Shown here: positions 1-8,095 of the stretch, piece after piece
How the letters are laid out: each line of letters begins with the position of its first letter
How positions within the stretch are numbered: the first letter of the stretch is position 1
From: Natrialbaceae archaeon
Lineage (GTDB): Archaea; Halobacteriota; Halobacteria; Halobacteriales; Natrialbaceae
Direction of reading: 5' to 3'
Assembly: GCA_003559215.1 (NCBI GenBank)
Contig: PWMF01000128.1
Location: 1 to 36,068, forward strand
Length of the DNA stretch: 36,068 bases
Program-made: the position numbers and the translations under genes
Notes under the pieces: model-generated
The model's database searches: none
What the model saw: only the letters and a program-made list of their open reading frames with translations
Told to the model about the DNA's origin: nothing

Positions 1-463
1 CCAGCGGCTGTGTGTAGTCGACCTGCTTCGGCTGGAAGTCCATATCGCGATAGAAGCGACGTGCACCCTCGTTTTCCCACTCACAGGAGACTTTGAGATG
101 GTCACAGCCTCGCTCTCGAGCCATCTCTTTCACGCGCTCGAGGACCGCCGCGCCGTGGCCCCGATTCCGACAGTCGTCGTCGATAGCGAGGTTCACGATC
201 CGGAGGTACTGCGAGTACTGCCGCGACGGATGTCGGCCCTCGCGGAGCGTGACGAAGCCGATCGTCTCGCCATCGTGGACGACGAGGTAGTCGGTGACGT
301 CTTCGTCGTCGAGGTGAGCACGAAAGCCGTCTTTGGCGGTCTCCGCGGTCGCGTCCGCGTCGAGTTCGTTCAGTTCCGAGTGCTCCGCCATCGCCTCCAC
401 GAGGTCGAACCAGCGGTCGGCGAGCGCCTCGAGGTCGTCCGCGGTGGCTTCCACGAGTTTCAT
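1..463 (-). CDS. GNAT-family N-acetyltransferase (3' end outside window)
   Basis: Reading the minus strand from the ATG at 463 gives an open frame of 154 codons that runs off the window, so the C-terminus is missing. The protein is acidic and ends in a GNAT fold: a beta-strand region near residues 55-75, the acetyl-CoA pyrophosphate-binding loop RNRGHG (residues 99-104) after the strand NLAIDD, then a helix and the typical late motif in which an aromatic residue follows an Asn-Glu-Gly-Ala-Arg segment (residues 131-138). GNAT enzymes transfer an acetyl group from acetyl-CoA to an amine; the substrate cannot be read from sequence. The upstream neighbour at 749 is divergent, so this gene has its own promoter in 464-748. 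Only a few residues are probably missing, since the family is usually 150-170 residues long. Confidence 0.85.
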   Translation of the reverse strand, partial: MKLVEATADDLEALADRWFDLVEAMAEHSELNELDADATAETAKDGFRAHLDDEDVTDYLVVHDGETIGFVTLREGRHPSRQYSQYLRIVNLAIDDDCRNRGHGAAVLERVKEMARERGCDHLKVSCEWENEGARRFYRDMDFQPKQVDYTQPL

Positions 464-748
464 ACGGGAGCACTCCGCGGCACGGTTGTCAACGTTCGGT
501 CGGCGTCTCTCGCTCTGGCAGGCCCCTCCATTGTGCTCCGCACGGTCCGTGGGCCCGTGTCGAACGGCGACCCGAAAGCGACGGTCTCGTCTTCGGCTGA
601 CTACCCTGCCAGTACCGTCCACACCCGGCCCGACACTGACCGCGCTCGCGGACGGTCGATACGCTTTCACCGGCTGCACGATCGTCAGTAGCTGGTAGTT
701 CGTCACCGGATAGCTTTCTGAGGGGTCCGCTCGTATCTATCGTGTGCC
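464..748. other. Divergent intergenic region
   Basis: This is the 285-base spacer between the divergent acetyltransferase and DUF1326 genes. It must hold both promoters. I see no convincing RNA gene. It contains a short perfect inverted repeat (5-bp arms, 1-base spacer) at 541-551 and a weak A/T-rich box near 709-717. Overlapping open frames on both strands here have Arg/Ser-rich compositions typical of antisense frames and are not called. Confidence 0.5.
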
Positions 749-1372
749 ATGACAACTAGCAATCAGGACCGGCCGGAGTGGCGCCTCGCAGGGGAGTTCA
801 TCGAGGCGTGCAACTGTTCGGTTCCGTGTCAGTGCCTGTGGTACGAACTCCCCGACGATGGCAGGTGCACGTTCGCCGGGTTCTGGACCATCGAGGAGGG
901 AACGTACGGCGACGTCTCCCTGGACGGGCTGGGCGCGGGAATGCTCGTCTGGGAGGACGGCGTCCTCCTCGAGGGCGGCTGGCACGTCGTCCTCGTAATC
1001 GACGAGGCCGCCGACGACGAGCAGGCCGAGGCGCTCGAGGCGATCTTCTCCGGGGAGGCGGGTGGACTGTTCGAGGCCGCCGCTCCGCTGATCGAGACCG
1101 TCGAGGACAGCGTCGCGGTTCCGTTCTCGTACTCGAGGGCCGACGGCCACCGTTCGTTCAGCGCCGGCGACATCGTCACGATCGAGACCGACGAGAGCGT
1201 CGGCTTCGGCGACCAGCAGGGGTCGGTGTTCCCCCATCCGTTCGTCCCGCCGGAGGAGCGAGCGAACACCGGGAAGACGACCGATGCGACCGTCGACTAC
1301 GACGAAGACTTCTCCTGGGACGTCGGCGGCAACAACTCCTACTTCGGGCCGTTCGAGATGGCCAACGGCTGA
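749..1372 (+). CDS. DUF1326 family protein
   Basis: A 207-residue acidic, apparently soluble protein without signal peptide. Its N-terminus has the DUF1326 signature: a Trp-x-Leu-x-Gly start followed by a tight cysteine cluster, C21, C23, C27 and C29 (CNCSVPCQC), then C40 in a CTFAGFW segment; there are no further cysteines. The body shows the family pattern of alternating Gly-rich strands (Gly-Gly-Trp-His near residue 75) and ends with a short conserved NNSYFGPF motif. DUF1326 has no established biochemical role; the Cys cluster suggests metal or redox chemistry (inference). The next gene, 24 bases downstream on the same strand, is a DUF2182 membrane protein, a pairing known from bacteria and archaea, so the two probably form an operon. 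Confidence 0.85.
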   Translation: MTTSNQDRPEWRLAGEFIEACNCSVPCQCLWYELPDDGRCTFAGFWTIEEGTYGDVSLDGLGAGMLVWEDGVLLEGGWHVVLVIDEAADDEQAEALEAIFSGEAGGLFEAAAPLIETVEDSVAVPFSYSRADGHRSFSAGDIVTIETDESVGFGDQQGSVFPHPFVPPEERANTGKTTDATVDYDEDFSWDVGGNNSYFGPFEMANG

Positions 1373-1396
1373 TCAAACCCGCAGCACTCCACGAGC

Positions 1397-2194
1397 ATGA
1401 CCACTCGAGACTCCGTTCGGCAGCGACCCGCTGTCCGACGGATACCTGCCGTCGCGATCGTCGTCTACGGTGTCGCGATCCTCGCCTGGGTCGCGATCCT
1501 CCGGCGGTGGCTGCCGATGCCGGGCGGGGAGATGGGGATGGAGATGCGGATGTCGGATCCCGGCGCTCCGGAGGCGATGGCACTCGAGGGCGGCGCCGTC
1601 GGAGTCGCGCTCTACCTGATCATGTGGGGGACGATGATGATCGCCATGATGTACCCCTCTTCGGTACCGCTGTTTCGCCTGTACGACGGGACGCTCCGGG
1701 AGGTCTCGAGAGCCGCCCGGTTCGCCCGACTGGGTGCCCTGCTCGGGACGTACACGCTCGTCTGGACGATCACCGGGCTGGTCCCCCTGGCGGTCAACGC
1801 CGCCGTTCCGATCGCGCCACTTGCCACGGACCACGGGCCGCTCCTATTTGGCGGCGTGCTGGTCCTGCTCGGCGGCTACCAGCTCTCGCCGTACAAGTAT
1901 CGCTGTCTGGATCGCTGCCGATCGCCGTTCGGCTTCCTGCTGACGTACCACCGTCCCGGCGTCGTCGGCGCCGCGAGGATGGGCTGGGAGTTCAGCCGCT
2001 TCTGCGTCGGCTGCTGCTGGGCGCTGTTCGCCCTCATGGTCGTCGCCGGCTCGATGAACGTCCTCTGGATGGCCGGTATTGCAGTCGTGCTCTCGCTCGA
2101 GCGAACAGTCTCTTGGGGACCACAACTGGCGAGGGCGGTCGGCGCGGTCGCGGCAGTCGGTGGCGTCGCGTTGCTCGCGGTCGCGATGGTGTAG
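1397..2194 (+). CDS. DUF2182 predicted metal-binding integral membrane protein
   Basis: A 265-residue membrane protein with about six or seven hydrophobic helices (first at residues 17-35, last at about 245-265). It shows DUF2182 (COG5486) hallmarks: the helix motif MWGTMMIAMMYPS (76-88), the cytosolic-looking motif with C170 and C174 (SPYKYRCLDRCRSP), and the late CVGCCWAL motif (C203, C206, C207) followed by GSMN. A Met-rich loop (MPGGEMGMEMRM, 41-52) lies between the first helices. The Met/Cys richness is why the family is described as metal-binding; copper or another soft metal would fit, but no substrate is proven. It follows the DUF1326 gene by 24 bases and is probably cotranscribed. 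The downstream gene is convergent, with a 35-base gap. Confidence 0.88.
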   Translation: MTTRDSVRQRPAVRRIPAVAIVVYGVAILAWVAILRRWLPMPGGEMGMEMRMSDPGAPEAMALEGGAVGVALYLIMWGTMMIAMMYPSSVPLFRLYDGTLREVSRAARFARLGALLGTYTLVWTITGLVPLAVNAAVPIAPLATDHGPLLFGGVLVLLGGYQLSPYKYRCLDRCRSPFGFLLTYHRPGVVGAARMGWEFSRFCVGCCWALFALMVVAGSMNVLWMAGIAVVLSLERTVSWGPQLARAVGAVAAVGGVALLAVAMV

Positions 2195-2229
2195 CTGGTC
2201 CCACGAGCCATGCCCAGCCGACCGCACGA

Positions 2230-2874
2230 CTACCCGACGCCCCCGACGAACAGCCGCACGCCGAGCCCGATCAACACCAGCCCGGAGAGCCACCGCACTC
2301 CGTCCGCGACCCGCGGGCGGGTGATCAGCAGTCGGCGAACCGCGCTCGAGGCGAGTGCCACCGTTCCCAGATACCCCATCGTGAGCAGGGCGTAGATCCC
2401 GCCGAGCACCGACAGCTGGGTCGGGACGTGGCCCGCCCCGTCGACGAACTGCGGGAGGAAAGCGAGGAAGAACAGCGCGACCTGCGGGTTGGCGACGTTG
2501 ACGATGACGGCCTCTCGGAACGGGTTGCCCTCCACCGCGGCGCCGTCGTTCGCGTCGAGCAGTTCGGACTCGCGGATCGTCCGAACCCCGAGGTAGGTCA
2601 GGTAGGCCGCGCCGACGTAGGTGACGGCGGCGAACGCCAGCTCGGAGGCCCGAAAGATCGCCGCGAGCCCCACGGCTGCCGCAAGCGTGTGGACGAGGAC
2701 GCCGACGCTGATCCCCGCCGCGGAGGCCAGCCCGCTCTCGCGGCCGTCGCCGACGCTACGGGTCAGTACGTAGACGGTGTCGGGACCCGGCGAGAGGATC
2801 ATCGCTCCTGCGGCGAGGAGGTACACCGCCAGCAGCGTCGGATCGAGCAGGACGGATCGGAGCGCCTCGAGCAT
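2230..2874 (-). CDS. LysE/RhtB-family amino-acid exporter
   Basis: A 214-residue membrane protein with six predicted helices, the usual size for LysE/RhtB/CadD exporters. The family signature lies in the first helix-loop region (AAGAMILSPGPDTVYVLTRS, with SPGPD), followed by a Gly-rich second helix containing GISVGVLVHT and a conserved NVANPQVALFFLAFLPQFV segment in the middle. Such proteins export amino acids or derivatives by proton exchange; the substrate here is unknown. I chose the ATG at 2874 because the 24-residue extension from the upstream ATG at 2946 is Arg/Thr-rich and unlike the family. It is the last gene of a minus-strand series (propeller, UbiA, LysE), separated from UbiA by 106 bases, so its own promoter is possible. 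Confidence 0.88.
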   Translation of the reverse strand: MLEALRSVLLDPTLLAVYLLAAGAMILSPGPDTVYVLTRSVGDGRESGLASAAGISVGVLVHTLAAAVGLAAIFRASELAFAAVTYVGAAYLTYLGVRTIRESELLDANDGAAVEGNPFREAVIVNVANPQVALFFLAFLPQFVDGAGHVPTQLSVLGGIYALLTMGYLGTVALASSAVRRLLITRPRVADGVRWLSGLVLIGLGVRLFVGGVG

Positions 2875-2980
2875 CAAGATCACACCTCGTCCGAGTCGGG
2901 GAGTCTCACTGCGTTCACTGTCGGTTCGGTTCGCGGTCGTCAACAAAAGGAGCGGGGATCCGCCTCGACGCCGACGGCCG

Positions 2981-3841
2981 TCACCAGAACCGGGCCAGCG
3001 GTTCGAACCAGACCGCGGCGACGAGCACGGCGAGGAAGACGTACGACCCCCGAATCAACAGCATGGTCGCCAGCTTCGGCGGCGCGCGGCGGGCGACGAC
3101 GGCGACGGCGGCGAACGCGAGCGCGGCCAGCACCGCCGAGGGCGGAAACACCCGCGCGACGGCGAACGCGACGACGACGAACAGTGCCGTGAGCATGAGC
3201 CCGTAGGCGACGGCGTACGCGCGGTCGGGGCCAACGGCGACGGCGACGGTCCGTTTGCGGATCGAGCGGTCGTAGTCGTAGTCCTTGGCGTCGTCGATGA
3301 CCTTGATCCCGGAGAGCAGGACGAGAAACACCGCAGCGAAGCCGATCGGAACCAACGCGAACACCTCCGCCTGGACGTAGAACCCGCCGAGAAGCGAGAG
3401 CGCGATTCCGAGCGGATAGCCGGTCGTCGCCGTCACCGGATTCGTGTCGAGCTGTGGCGCGTGGTAGTAGGCGATCACCCACGCGGGAACGGTCAGTGCG
3501 GCGGCGATCCAGTCGACCAGCACGAACAGGGCGATCGTACAGAGGGCGAACGTCGCCGTCGAGAGGGTCAGTCCGAGCCGGCAACCGCGCTCGGTCAGCG
3601 GGTGGTCGTCGTCCTCCCCGCGGACGTAGAAGTCGACGTAGCCGTCCTTGACGTGGGCCGTGTAGACGGCCGCGAACATCGCGACGACGTGCAGCGTCGC
3701 GACACCCGGCGCGAACGCTTCGGCCAGCACCGCCCCGAACAGCGAGGCGGCGAGCGGCGGGAGCATGAACACGGGATGGACCTGCGACCAGAACGCTCGA
3801 GCCGTCGCCCCGATGCCGGCCCCGTGTCTCGCGAGGGACAT
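2981..3841 (-). CDS. UbiA-family prenyltransferase
   Basis: A 286-residue polytopic protein with seven to nine hydrophobic helices. UbiA enzymes attach polyprenyl chains to aromatic or lipid acceptors using two Asp-rich Mg-diphosphate sites. The first site reads KDGYVDFYVRGEDDDHPLTE (D66 and D70 give DxxxD, but the usual preceding Asn is replaced by HVK). The second is the better-preserved DDAKDYDYDRSIRKRT near residues 183-198. The acceptor cannot be inferred: haloarchaea carry several UbiA paralogues for menaquinone, archaeal lipid and other pathways, and this sequence has no feature that selects among them. The gene sits 73 bases downstream of the propeller gene on the same strand and is probably cotranscribed with it. 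Confidence 0.88.
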   Translation of the reverse strand: MSLARHGAGIGATARAFWSQVHPVFMLPPLAASLFGAVLAEAFAPGVATLHVVAMFAAVYTAHVKDGYVDFYVRGEDDDHPLTERGCRLGLTLSTATFALCTIALFVLVDWIAAALTVPAWVIAYYHAPQLDTNPVTATTGYPLGIALSLLGGFYVQAEVFALVPIGFAAVFLVLLSGIKVIDDAKDYDYDRSIRKRTVAVAVGPDRAYAVAYGLMLTALFVVVAFAVARVFPPSAVLAALAFAAVAVVARRAPPKLATMLLIRGSYVFLAVLVAAVWFEPLARFW

Positions 3842-3914
3842 GGTTCCGGTGACGACGGTCCGACGTAAAATACCGCGGGTAGCGGGGAGTTTGCGTGGCT
3901 CTCGAGGGGGCCGG

Positions 3915-4829
3915 CTACTCGGGGAGGTACGCGATCCCGTCGGGGTGAAGCTCCGTGTCGTAGCGTTCGATCTCCGCCCAGCTCTCGCAGTCGATCACGG
4001 AGACGTCGTTGGTCTTATTGTTAGCGACGAACGCGCGCTCGCCGTCGGGCGCGAAGACGGTTCCGCCGGGCCAGATCCCGACCGGGATCCGCGCGATCTC
4101 CCAGGGCCGCTGCTCGCCGTTGCGGACGTGTTCGGTGTCGAGCAGCGAGACGTCGTTCGACTCGCGGTTCGGCACGAGGACGTGGCGCCCGTCGGGCGAG
4201 GGGACGACGCGGATCGGCGTCTCGCCCAGCAGCGCGCGGTTCGTCTGCTCGAGCGTGTCGGGATCGAGCACCGACAGCATGCCGTCGTCCTGGTTCGCGA
4301 CGAGGAGGCCGGCCTCGGGGTGGACCGCGATCCCCTCGGGCTCCTCGCCGACCATCGGATCGCCGAGGATCCGGCGCTCCTCGCAGTCGATCGCGGTGAC
4401 GTTCCCGCTGCCGATGTTGGCGACGAACGCCCGCTTCTCGTCGGGCGTCAGCGCCACCATATGCGATTTGTCCTGGTGGGTCGGGAAGTGATCGACGATC
4501 TCGTTCGTCCCGCAGTCGAGGACGTAGACGCGGCTGCTGTAGGTCGAGGCCAGCCACAGCTCGCCCGCGGACTCGCGGACCGCCAGCCCGTGGGGGAAGT
4601 CGAACTCCTCGTGTTCGATCTCTGCGGTTCGCTCCCACGTCTCGGCGTCGAACGCGAGCAACGCGTTGCCGAGCGAGCACGTCACGTACACCGTCTCGCC
4701 GTCGGGGCCGACGGCGATCTCGTGGGGGTTGAACGCGGTCTCGACGACGCGTTCCGTTTCGCCGGTATCGGCATCGATAACCGACATCGTATCGGAATCC
4801 TTGTTCAGCACCAGTAGTCGGTCGCTCAT
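3915..4829 (-). CDS. YVTN-type beta-propeller protein
   Basis: A 304-residue protein made of repeated blades of about 40-45 residues. Each has a strand with VIDADTGE/LDCGTNE/IDCEERR/LDPDTLE-like text followed by a P-D-G/P-E-A-G turn and a closing YVTC/FVAN/LVAN/LVPN strand. About seven blades can be counted, matching the YVTN/NHL-like 40-residue-repeat family. There is no signal peptide or lipobox, so it is predicted cytoplasmic, unlike many bacterial YVTN surface proteins. No catalytic residues are apparent; a binding or scaffold role is inference. The longer open frame to 5297 is rejected because it runs antisense through the ThDP enzyme. An A/T box on the minus strand at about 4853-4858 lies 26 bases before the ATG, fitting a leaderless start. 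Confidence 0.85.
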   Translation of the reverse strand: MSDRLLVLNKDSDTMSVIDADTGETERVVETAFNPHEIAVGPDGETVYVTCSLGNALLAFDAETWERTAEIEHEEFDFPHGLAVRESAGELWLASTYSSRVYVLDCGTNEIVDHFPTHQDKSHMVALTPDEKRAFVANIGSGNVTAIDCEERRILGDPMVGEEPEGIAVHPEAGLLVANQDDGMLSVLDPDTLEQTNRALLGETPIRVVPSPDGRHVLVPNRESNDVSLLDTEHVRNGEQRPWEIARIPVGIWPGGTVFAPDGERAFVANNKTNDVSVIDCESWAEIERYDTELHPDGIAYLPE

Positions 4830-4940
4830 ACGCGACCCTCTCGTCGCCCGTCCCCTAATGTCCCGAGAACCGGCAAACGGATCACGGACCAGGTGGCCGG
4901 GGGACACAGTTTCATGATCCGCCGGGACCCACGGGAGAGC

Positions 4941-6632
4941 ATGACGGACAGCTACACCGGGGCCGACCTCTTCGTCGATGCCCTCGAGTCCTACGGCGTC
5001 GACTACGTTTTCGGCAACCCTGGCACAACGGAGCTGCCGATCGTCGACGCGATCGGCGAGAGCGAATTGGAGTACGTACTGGGCCTCCACGAGGACGTCG
5101 CGGTCGGGATGGCCGGCGGCTACGCCCAGACCCGACGGTACCACTCTCACCACGACGAGTCGATCACCCCCGTCGGGGTGGCGAACCTCCACATCGCGCC
5201 CGGGCTCGCCCACGGCCTCGGCAACCTCTACGCCGCGAAGATCACCGGCGCGCCACTCGTCGTCACAGCCGGTAACCACAGCACCGACTTCCGCCACGAG
5301 GAGCCGATTCTGAGCGGCGAGCTCGCCGAGATGGCCGACCAGTTCTGCAAGTGGTCCGACGAGGTGTTAGACGTCGAAGCGCTGCCGACGATGCTCCGGC
5401 GGGCGTTCCGCGTCGCGATGACGCCGCCGACTGGGCCCGTCTTTCTCGCGCTGCCGCTCGACGTCACCCTCGAGGAGACCGACGTCGAGCCCGAACGACT
5501 CGGGCCGATTCCCAACGCCGGGAGCGGCGATCCGGGCCAGCTCGAGCGCGCCGCCGACCTGCTGGCCGAGGCCGACGACCCGGTGATGGTCGTCGGCGAC
5601 GAGGTCGCTCGATCGGGCGCCGACGCCGTCGCCGCAGCGGTCGACCTGGCTGAAGCCACTGGTGCCCGCGTCCACGGTGAGATCCTTGCCTGCGAGATCG
5701 ACTACCCGACAAGCCACGACCAGTGGGTCTCCTACATCCCGCCCGACGAGAACCTCGCCGCGATGCTGATGGACAGCGACACCCTGCTGTTCGTCGGCTG
5801 TTCGACGAACACGACGCTGACGCGCCACGAGGAGGCGCTGGTCGACCCCGAGACGACGTGTATCCACGTCGGTCCGAACGCGTGGGAGCTCGGCAAGAAC
5901 CAGCCCGCCGACGCCGCGGTGATCGGCGATCCGGGGCTCGCTCTCGAGGGGCTCACCGAGCGCGTCCGGAAGCGGCTCTCCGACGATGTCGTCGCGGAGC
6001 GCCTCGAGCGCGTCGCTGCGATCAAGGAGATGGTCGAAGCGAAGGTCGGAGCGATGGGCGAGGACGAGGCTCCCGGCGATTCCCGCGCTTCGAAGGCCCA
6101 GCTGGTCGACGCGATGGAACGGGTCGCCGGCGACGCCTACGTCGTCGACGAAGGGGTTACCTCGAAGTATGCCATGCTCACGCGGTGGGATCTCGCGCCC
6201 GAACAGTACATCTCGAACAAGGGCGGCGGCCTCGGCTACGGGCTGCCGGCCTCCGTGGGTGCGGCGCTGGCCGAGAGCCAGCGCGAGGAGCCCCGCGACG
6301 TGGTCGGCTTCATCGGCGACGGCTCCTACCTGTACTACCCGAACACGCTCTACAGCGCGGCCCGCTACGACCTCGATCTCACCGTCGTCGTCCCCGACAA
6401 CCGCAACTACCGGATACTGAAGGACAACACGCTCAAAATCATGGGCGGCGAGGAGGAGGACTACGACTTTACCGGGATGGATTTCGATCCACCAGTCGAC
6501 ATTCCCAAAAACGCCGAGAGCCACGGCGCCCGCGGCCACCTCGTCGAGACCCCCGACGAGATCGAGGGGGCGCTCGAGGAGGCCCTCGATCGCGAGGGAC
6601 CGGACGTGCTCGACGTGCTGGTTCACGACTGA
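4941..6632 (+). CDS. ThDP-dependent decarboxylase/acetolactate-synthase superfamily enzyme
   Basis: A 563-residue three-domain thiamine-diphosphate enzyme. The N-terminal Pyr domain has FGNPGTTELP (residues 24-33), the catalytic cofactor-activating Glu51 in GLHEDVAVGMAGGYA, and NLHIAPG with His84, the position that is catalytic in benzoylformate decarboxylase. The central domain is Rossmann-like (residues about 200-340). The C-terminal PP domain has NKGGGLGYGLPA and the GDG...N Mg/ThDP motif (GDGSYLYYPNTLYS then PDN). The overall pattern is closest to benzoylformate/phenylpyruvate decarboxylases rather than true acetolactate synthase, and no small regulatory subunit is adjacent. An unusual insertion rich in His (H68, H70, H71) lies at residues 65-80. 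I chose the ATG at 4941 over 4893 because the extra 16 residues are not family-like and an A/T box lies at about 4910-4916. Confidence 0.88.
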   Translation: MTDSYTGADLFVDALESYGVDYVFGNPGTTELPIVDAIGESELEYVLGLHEDVAVGMAGGYAQTRRYHSHHDESITPVGVANLHIAPGLAHGLGNLYAAKITGAPLVVTAGNHSTDFRHEEPILSGELAEMADQFCKWSDEVLDVEALPTMLRRAFRVAMTPPTGPVFLALPLDVTLEETDVEPERLGPIPNAGSGDPGQLERAADLLAEADDPVMVVGDEVARSGADAVAAAVDLAEATGARVHGEILACEIDYPTSHDQWVSYIPPDENLAAMLMDSDTLLFVGCSTNTTLTRHEEALVDPETTCIHVGPNAWELGKNQPADAAVIGDPGLALEGLTERVRKRLSDDVVAERLERVAAIKEMVEAKVGAMGEDEAPGDSRASKAQLVDAMERVAGDAYVVDEGVTSKYAMLTRWDLAPEQYISNKGGGLGYGLPASVGAALAESQREEPRDVVGFIGDGSYLYYPNTLYSAARYDLDLTVVVPDNRNYRILKDNTLKIMGGEEEDYDFTGMDFDPPVDIPKNAESHGARGHLVETPDEIEGALEEALDREGPDVLDVLVHD

Positions 6633-6814
6633 TACGGTTTGCTGTAACGATTTACCGGCGAAACCGTGAACGAGTTTGCGACTGTCCCGGAACTGACGTC
6701 CCACAGTCCGTGTCAGACGGTGACTGTGAGGGCCTCAATTTTCCGTCTCGGGCGAGCGTGTCGAACGCCCGTGAGTCAACGTGATGTGAATTGGTACCAG
6801 AAGAGTATTAACCC

Positions 6815-6820
6815 ATATTA
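6815..6820 (+). promoter_or_regulatory. Probable TATA box of the histidine kinase gene
   Basis: The hexamer ATATTA lies 25-30 bases before the ATG at 6845 in a locally A/T-rich stretch (6790-6835). This is the spacing expected for a leaderless archaeal transcript. It is inferred from position and composition only. Confidence 0.45.
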
Positions 6821-6844
6821 TCCTAACGAGTTTATCCGTCCGTA

Positions 6845-8083
6845 ATGGTAGGGGAGTTACCGGAGCGTACTGAGAAAGAGCGGGAAGCAGCAATAGATGA
6901 AATGAGCCGCTGGAGCCGGGTGTTTTCCGTCCCGGGGAGCAGACGTGTCCTGCTTGCCCTCGGAGGTCTCTACGTCGCACTGGCCGTTGGGTGGGCAGTT
7001 TCGCAGTCGTTTCTGGGGACATCAGTTGCGACTATTCTGGTTGTCTCTTCGTTTATCGGCGGATCGGGGATCGTCCTTCTTTGGGGCGGGTATCGGTTGC
7101 CACAAATGGAGATCCACTCGACGTGTTACCCCGCTGTCGCAGGGAGATGTCTCACCGGACTCGGGATAATGCTCGGTATTCTAACGTTGTATCATCTCCA
7201 GCCGGACACTGGTCTTACCAACCCGGAACGTTCGCTCCCCATTCTTACCGGGTTCAGTAGTGTCGCCGGCTTCGGTGTTGGAATGTACGATGCGCAGGCC
7301 AAAACGCGCGCTCGAGAACTCAAACTCCAAAACCGGAAGCTTCAGCGAACGCAAGAGCGCCTCGAAGAATCGAACGAACGACTCGAGCAGTTCGCGTACG
7401 CCGCCTCTCACGACCTGCAGGAGCCCCTGCGGATGGTTTCGAGCTACCTGCAACTCCTCGAAAGTCGGTACGGCGACGAGTTCGACGAAGAGGGTGAGGA
7501 GTTCCTCGAGTACGCGATCGACGGCTCGGAGCGAATGGCAGAGATGATCGACGGGTTGCTCGAATATTCGCGCGTGGAAACACAGGGAGAAACGTTCGAA
7601 CCGGTTGATCTCGACGAGATCTGTGCCGAGGCGTGTCAAAACCTCGAGCTACAGATCGACGAAACTGACGCCGTCATCAACGGCGAGGAACTCCCTCGTG
7701 TTGAAGGCGATGCGAGCCAACTCCGGCAAGTCTTCCAGAATCTCATTTCTAACGCGATCGAATACAGCGGAGACGCGCCCCCACGGATCGATATCTTTGC
7801 CGAACGTGATGGCGAGGAGTGGATCATCTCGGTCCGTGACGGCGGTCTCGGAATCCCCACGGAGGAGCAAGACCGCATCTTCGAGGTGTTCGAGCGACTC
7901 CACGGTCACGAGGAAGGGACGGGAACGGGAATCGGACTCGCACTCTGTAGCCGGATTATCGAACGTCACAACGGGGAAATCTGGGTCGAATCGGAACCCG
8001 GCGAGGAGACGACGTTCTCGTTTACCTTGCCAGCAACGTCGACGCAAACGGAGACTACAGCGGCAGTGACCGAGCCACTGTAA
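6845..8083 (+). CDS. Membrane-bound sensor histidine kinase
   Basis: A 412-residue protein. The N-terminal sensor part has four hydrophobic helices (about 33-55, 60-82, 100-117, 131-149) and no extracytoplasmic domain of note, so it probably senses within or near the membrane. A coiled-coil linker (150-183, rich in Arg/Glu/Leu) leads to a HisKA dimerisation domain with phospho-acceptor His189 (FAYAASHDLQEPLRM). The HATPase_c domain has an N box (NLISNAIEYS, 299-308), G1 (DGGLGI, 332-337), F box (FEVFERLH) and G2 (GTGTGIGLAL, 358-367), so it looks catalytically complete. No response regulator is next to it. Its base composition and codon use are visibly less GC-rich than its neighbours. It is convergent with the FAD oxidase, 12 bases apart. 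Confidence 0.95.
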   Translation: MVGELPERTEKEREAAIDEMSRWSRVFSVPGSRRVLLALGGLYVALAVGWAVSQSFLGTSVATILVVSSFIGGSGIVLLWGGYRLPQMEIHSTCYPAVAGRCLTGLGIMLGILTLYHLQPDTGLTNPERSLPILTGFSSVAGFGVGMYDAQAKTRARELKLQNRKLQRTQERLEESNERLEQFAYAASHDLQEPLRMVSSYLQLLESRYGDEFDEEGEEFLEYAIDGSERMAEMIDGLLEYSRVETQGETFEPVDLDEICAEACQNLELQIDETDAVINGEELPRVEGDASQLRQVFQNLISNAIEYSGDAPPRIDIFAERDGEEWIISVRDGGLGIPTEEQDRIFEVFERLHGHEEGTGTGIGLALCSRIIERHNGEIWVESEPGEETTFSFTLPATSTQTETTAAVTEPL

Positions 8084-8095
8084 CCGCCTTCGTGT

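Noticed and set aside
98..691. Plus-strand open frame opposite the partial acetyltransferase
   Set aside because: The minus strand carries a clear GNAT protein with the acetyl-CoA loop; the plus frame has no family features.
489..755. 88-codon minus-strand frame in the 464-748 spacer
   Set aside because: Low-complexity, Arg/Ser/Gly-rich, no haloarchaeal protein pattern, and overlaps the DUF1326 start.
778..3192. Long plus-strand open frame (about 800 codons) across DUF1326, DUF2182 and LysE genes
   Set aside because: Arg/Gly-rich translation overlapping well-supported genes; a GC-driven shadow frame.
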